Positions 5,470 to 7,646 of a DNA stretch of 7,646 nucleotides are shown here, in pieces. Made by a program: the position numbers and the translations under genes. The DNA lies in assembly GCA_040414495.1 (NCBI GenBank), contig JBEDUI010000036.1:1-7646 (forward strand), given 5' to 3'. The first letter of the stretch is position 1, and each line of letters starts with the position of its first letter. Source of the stretch: DATAVB01 sp040414495 (GTDB lineage Bacteria; Actinomycetota; Actinomycetes; Mycobacteriales; QHCD01). A model generated the notes under the pieces. It was not told the origin of the DNA and did no database searches. It saw only the letters and a program-made list of their open reading frames with translations.

Positions 5470-6351
5470 ATGCAGCGGCATCTGCCCGTGGTGACTACCA
5501 TTCCGGGCGTGCAGATCGACACGCATCCAGACGTGCTGGCCACGCTTCCGCCGAAATACCAGCCGCTATTCGACCGCTTCCTCGAAACAGCGGTAGCCGA
5601 CGACCGCATTCGCGCGGTCTGGCTCTCCGGTTCGCTTGCCCGCGGCGTATCCGACCTCGGCTCGGATCTCGATCTGATCATCGCCATTCGCGACGAGGAT
5701 TTCGCGGAATTCGGCGAGCGGTGGCGGGATTGGCTGGCCGATATCACCCCGACCCTGATCGCGCGCCCATTCGGCGCCGAATTCACCGGCTTCACCTCGA
5801 CGACCCCGCGGTTCTGCCGGCTCGACGTCGTTGCTGAGCGAACCGGCGACGTATCGGGGTCAACGCATCGCCGGCGGCTGCTCGTGTTTGACCGGGACGG
5901 GCTGAACGCGCAGGTGCCCGCGCCCGATGACAGCGCAAGACCGGACCGGAGCGCGATCGAGCGCCTGGCCGAGGAATTCCTGCGCGTCGCCTCGCTCTCC
6001 CCGGTCGTAGTTGTCGCCCGGCAGGACCTACTGTGCGCCATCGAGGGTGTCCACCTGAACCAGACCTTGCTCTACGACCTGTTCGTCGAGACAAATCAGC
6101 CGCTGCCGCCGATGGGCGCCAAGCAGTACTCCGCAAAGCTGACGCCGGCCCAGCGGCAGGTCTTCCTCAGCCTCCCGCCGCTGGTGGCCACGCGCGAATC
6201 GGTGACCACGGCGATGCTCGCGACGTTCCAGGCCTTCCGTACCGCCGGCCGGGCCGCTGCCGAAAACGCCGGCGCCAGCTGGCCCGAAGCTCTCGAACAA
6301 GCGGTCGCCGACCACCTGGCACAAGAGATACCGGAGTTCGCCGCCGAGTAA
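5470..6351 (+). CDS. Nucleotidyltransferase of the Pol-beta / aminoglycoside-nucleotidyltransferase fold
   Basis: The protein has 293 residues. The nucleotidyltransferase core is WLSGSLARGVSDLGSDLDLII at 51-71, with the Gly54-Ser55 helix-start motif and the metal pair Asp66/Asp68. The third carboxylate, Asp119 in RLDVV, closes the active site, so the full DxD...D triad is present. The helical C-terminal half (about 160-290) includes VHLNQTLLYDLFVE (194-207) and resembles substrate-binding domains of stand-alone enzymes that transfer AMP to small molecules. This architecture is shared with antibiotic adenylyltransferases (ANT, Lnu), but no motif here proves an antibiotic substrate. Start is uncertain: ATG 5470 is the only in-frame ATG close to the domain, but GTG at 5488, 5491 or 5509 is also possible, and none has a good ribosome site. 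The frame is open back to 5110, where it only mirrors the methyltransferase gene. It is convergent with the protease gene, 13 bases apart. Confidence 0.85.
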   Translation: MQRHLPVVTTIPGVQIDTHPDVLATLPPKYQPLFDRFLETAVADDRIRAVWLSGSLARGVSDLGSDLDLIIAIRDEDFAEFGERWRDWLADITPTLIARPFGAEFTGFTSTTPRFCRLDVVAERTGDVSGSTHRRRLLVFDRDGLNAQVPAPDDSARPDRSAIERLAEEFLRVASLSPVVVVARQDLLCAIEGVHLNQTLLYDLFVETNQPLPPMGAKQYSAKLTPAQRQVFLSLPPLVATRESVTTAMLATFQAFRTAGRAAAENAGASWPEALEQAVADHLAQEIPEFAAE

Positions 6352-6364
6352 CGGCCCGCGGACC

Positions 6365-7561
6365 TCAGACGTACGAGCCGGGCACCTTCGGTTTACGACG
6401 CACCCGCACGACGACAATCAACACAAGCAGCAAGACGAGCGCCACAACGACAATCACCGCCAACGGGCCTTTGGACGAATTGTTGTTGTGGACCGGTGTA
6501 CTGCTCACCGATGCGGTCGGAGGCGCGTCGGGGACACCGCGCAGCTCAGTATCGAACTTGTCATAAATCGGGTTGGCGGCCCGGGCCGGGACCGCCGCGG
6601 TCAGTGCCTGCGCGGGCATGAGCTCGCCATAGCCGAGCGCGTCACTGATGCGGGCCGGGGCGCCGCTCGCCCCGCCATGGGCGGCGTAGAGCGCTCTGGC
6701 GACAATCTGCCGGGCCGACTCGGTCGGATACTTCGCCCGCAGCAGCGCGAACGCGCCCGCCGCCAGTGCGGTCGCCTCACTGGTGCTGTCGTTGCCGGGC
6801 TGCGGGTTGCCAAGGGTGTTGTTGAGCATTTCCGGTACGAATACCGAGCCCGGAGCGACGAAGTCCAGGGACGGCCCGGTGGCGGTTCTGGTCGGCCGGC
6901 CATTGGCGTCGGCCCCGCCGATCGTGATCACGCCGGGACAATCACCGGGAGCACCGATCGGCCCCGGATCATTGCCGGCCGAGGCCACCACGATGACATC
7001 GTGGTGGTACGCATCCGCAATAGCGTTGCTGTAGAACGAGTTCTTGCAGGGCACCGAGCCACTGAAACTCATGCTGATTACCTTGGCTCCGTGGGCCACC
7101 GCCCAATGGATCCCTTTGATCGAGGCACTCGTGCTCGCGCCCTCGGCGGCACCGACCCGTACCGGCAGAATCTTGGCCTGTGGCGCGACGCCGACCAGCC
7201 CAGCGCCGCGACCGGTCCCCGCAATCAACGCCGCCATGGCGGAGCCGTGCCCGAAATCGCCTTCGCCAGGGAGCGGCTGATCATCCTCCGCACCCGTGGG
7301 GTGATCGGTGAGATCGACGCCGGGCAGCACCTGACCGCGGAGGTCGCCGAGGCTGCCCTTCACGCCGCTGTCGAGCACCGCCACCTTCACGCCGGCGCCC
7401 TTGGAGGTCTTCCACGCTTCGGCCAGCGACCAATGCTGATACCAGTACGCGCCAGCGGGCAACGCCGCCGCCGCGGGTCCGGCCTGGATAACCAGCATCG
7501 CTCCCGCAAGCAGGACGGCCAACGCACTGACTACGACATTGCGGCGGATCAAGAACTTCAT
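6365..7561 (-). CDS. Secreted, C-terminally membrane-anchored S8 (subtilisin) protease, mycosin-like
   Basis: The protein has 398 residues. A signal peptide runs from MKFLIRRN through a hydrophobic stretch (about 9-27) to a cleavage site near GPAAA (28-32). The subtilase domain has Asp64 (AVLDSGV), His105 (FGHGSAMAALIAG), the oxyanion Asn197 (ASAGND) and nucleophile Ser261 in NDSTSEATALAAG. In most subtilases the last motif reads GTSMAAP; here Gly is Ser and the Pro is missing, a variant seen in actinobacterial members. Cys172 and Cys208 could form a disulfide. A Pro/Ser/Asn-rich linker (about 345-365) leads to one membrane helix (367-386) and a basic tail, RVRRKPKVPGSYV. Mycosins of ESX/type VII secretion share this plan, but no ESX gene is visible here. 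Start: ATG 7561 begins the signal peptide; the frame is open to the right edge, with a GTG at 7639 giving a 26-residue extension that would bury the signal. GGAGAGGG lies too far upstream to serve this ATG well. Confidence 0.88.
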   Translation of the reverse strand: MKFLIRRNVVVSALAVLLAGAMLVIQAGPAAAALPAGAYWYQHWSLAEAWKTSKGAGVKVAVLDSGVKGSLGDLRGQVLPGVDLTDHPTGAEDDQPLPGEGDFGHGSAMAALIAGTGRGAGLVGVAPQAKILPVRVGAAEGASTSASIKGIHWAVAHGAKVISMSFSGSVPCKNSFYSNAIADAYHHDVIVVASAGNDPGPIGAPGDCPGVITIGGADANGRPTRTATGPSLDFVAPGSVFVPEMLNNTLGNPQPGNDSTSEATALAAGAFALLRAKYPTESARQIVARALYAAHGGASGAPARISDALGYGELMPAQALTAAVPARAANPIYDKFDTELRGVPDAPPTASVSSTPVHNNNSSKGPLAVIVVVALVLLLVLIVVVRVRRKPKVPGSYV

Positions 7562-7646
7562 AACCGTCTGCTGTGCCCTCTCCGGAAGCGGCCTGTACCA
7601 GCCGAACGTCACCGATTCTGCCCCATCGACCCATTTCACCCAGATT
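7562..7646 (-). other. Upstream flank of the S8 protease, open in frame to the window edge
   Basis: These 85 bases hold no stop codon in the protease frame. The translation (VKWVDGAESVTFGWYRPLPE and onward) resembles no signal peptide or known domain to me. It may be untranslated leader, or the end of an upstream gene in the same direction. The window is too short to decide. Confidence 0.35.

Noticed and set aside
4672..5526. Longer methyltransferase start at 5526
   Set aside because: The extra 60 residues carry no fold features and overlap the nucleotidyltransferase start; ATG 5346 opens with the family-typical YDxxAxxYD pattern.
4764..6041. Long minus-strand open frame (425 codons) across the methyltransferase and nucleotidyltransferase genes
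   Set aside because: Low-complexity, Arg/Ser/Thr-rich translation without any domain; it mirrors the two well-supported genes in other frames, a common effect in high-G+C DNA.
1..7646. Insertion sequence, prophage, CRISPR or toxin-antitoxin system
   Set aside because: No transposase, integrase, regularly spaced repeat array or small paired genes were found. The kinase-kinase convergence is not a toxin-antitoxin arrangement.

Overview
The window is high-G+C DNA whose coding preferences and gene families point to an actinomycete, most likely a mycolata genus such as Nocardia or a relative. Grounds: a DUF222 (13E12-type) protein, a VWA membrane protein closely resembling Mycobacterium tuberculosis Rv1481, a mycosin-like subtilase, and promoter elements placed as in leaderless actinobacterial genes. 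The genus is inferred from remembered family resemblance; no search was run.

Layout: eight genes, nearly all alternating in strand. (1) 1-605 minus: N-terminal two-thirds or so of a DUF222 protein, running off the left edge. (2) 606-933: 328 bp divergent intergenic region with leaderless-type -10 boxes at both ends and an unexplained inverted-repeat block in the middle. (3) 934-1890 plus: aminoglycoside phosphotransferase (APH)-like kinase whose metal-binding Asp is replaced by Ser. (4) 1897-2673 minus: second, catalytically intact APH-fold kinase, meeting the first tail to tail with 6 bp between stop codons. (5) 2674-2853: divergent region with a long imperfect inverted repeat. (6) 2854-3807 plus: VWA-domain membrane protein with intact MIDAS. 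(7) 3881-4606 plus: VIT1/CCC1-type Fe/Mn transporter. (8) 4672-5346 minus: class I SAM-dependent methyltransferase. (9) 5470-6351 plus: nucleotidyltransferase of the Pol-beta/ANT fold with all three metal Asp. (10) 6365-7561 minus: secreted, membrane-anchored S8 protease resembling mycosin, convergent with the nucleotidyltransferase.

How the genes relate: only VWA and VIT1 share a direction, with a 73 bp gap, so an operon there is possible but not shown. The others are single units in divergent or convergent pairs. Four of the eight genes belong to groups that modify small molecules or antibiotics (two APH-fold kinases, one methyltransferase, one ANT-like nucleotidyltransferase). This looks like accessory content, but no shared pathway can be demonstrated. 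I found no transposase, integrase, CRISPR array, tRNA or rRNA. Nothing amounts to a convincing new multi-gene system. The best leads are the D-to-S kinase beside an intact one, and two unexplained inverted-repeat elements in divergent promoter regions.
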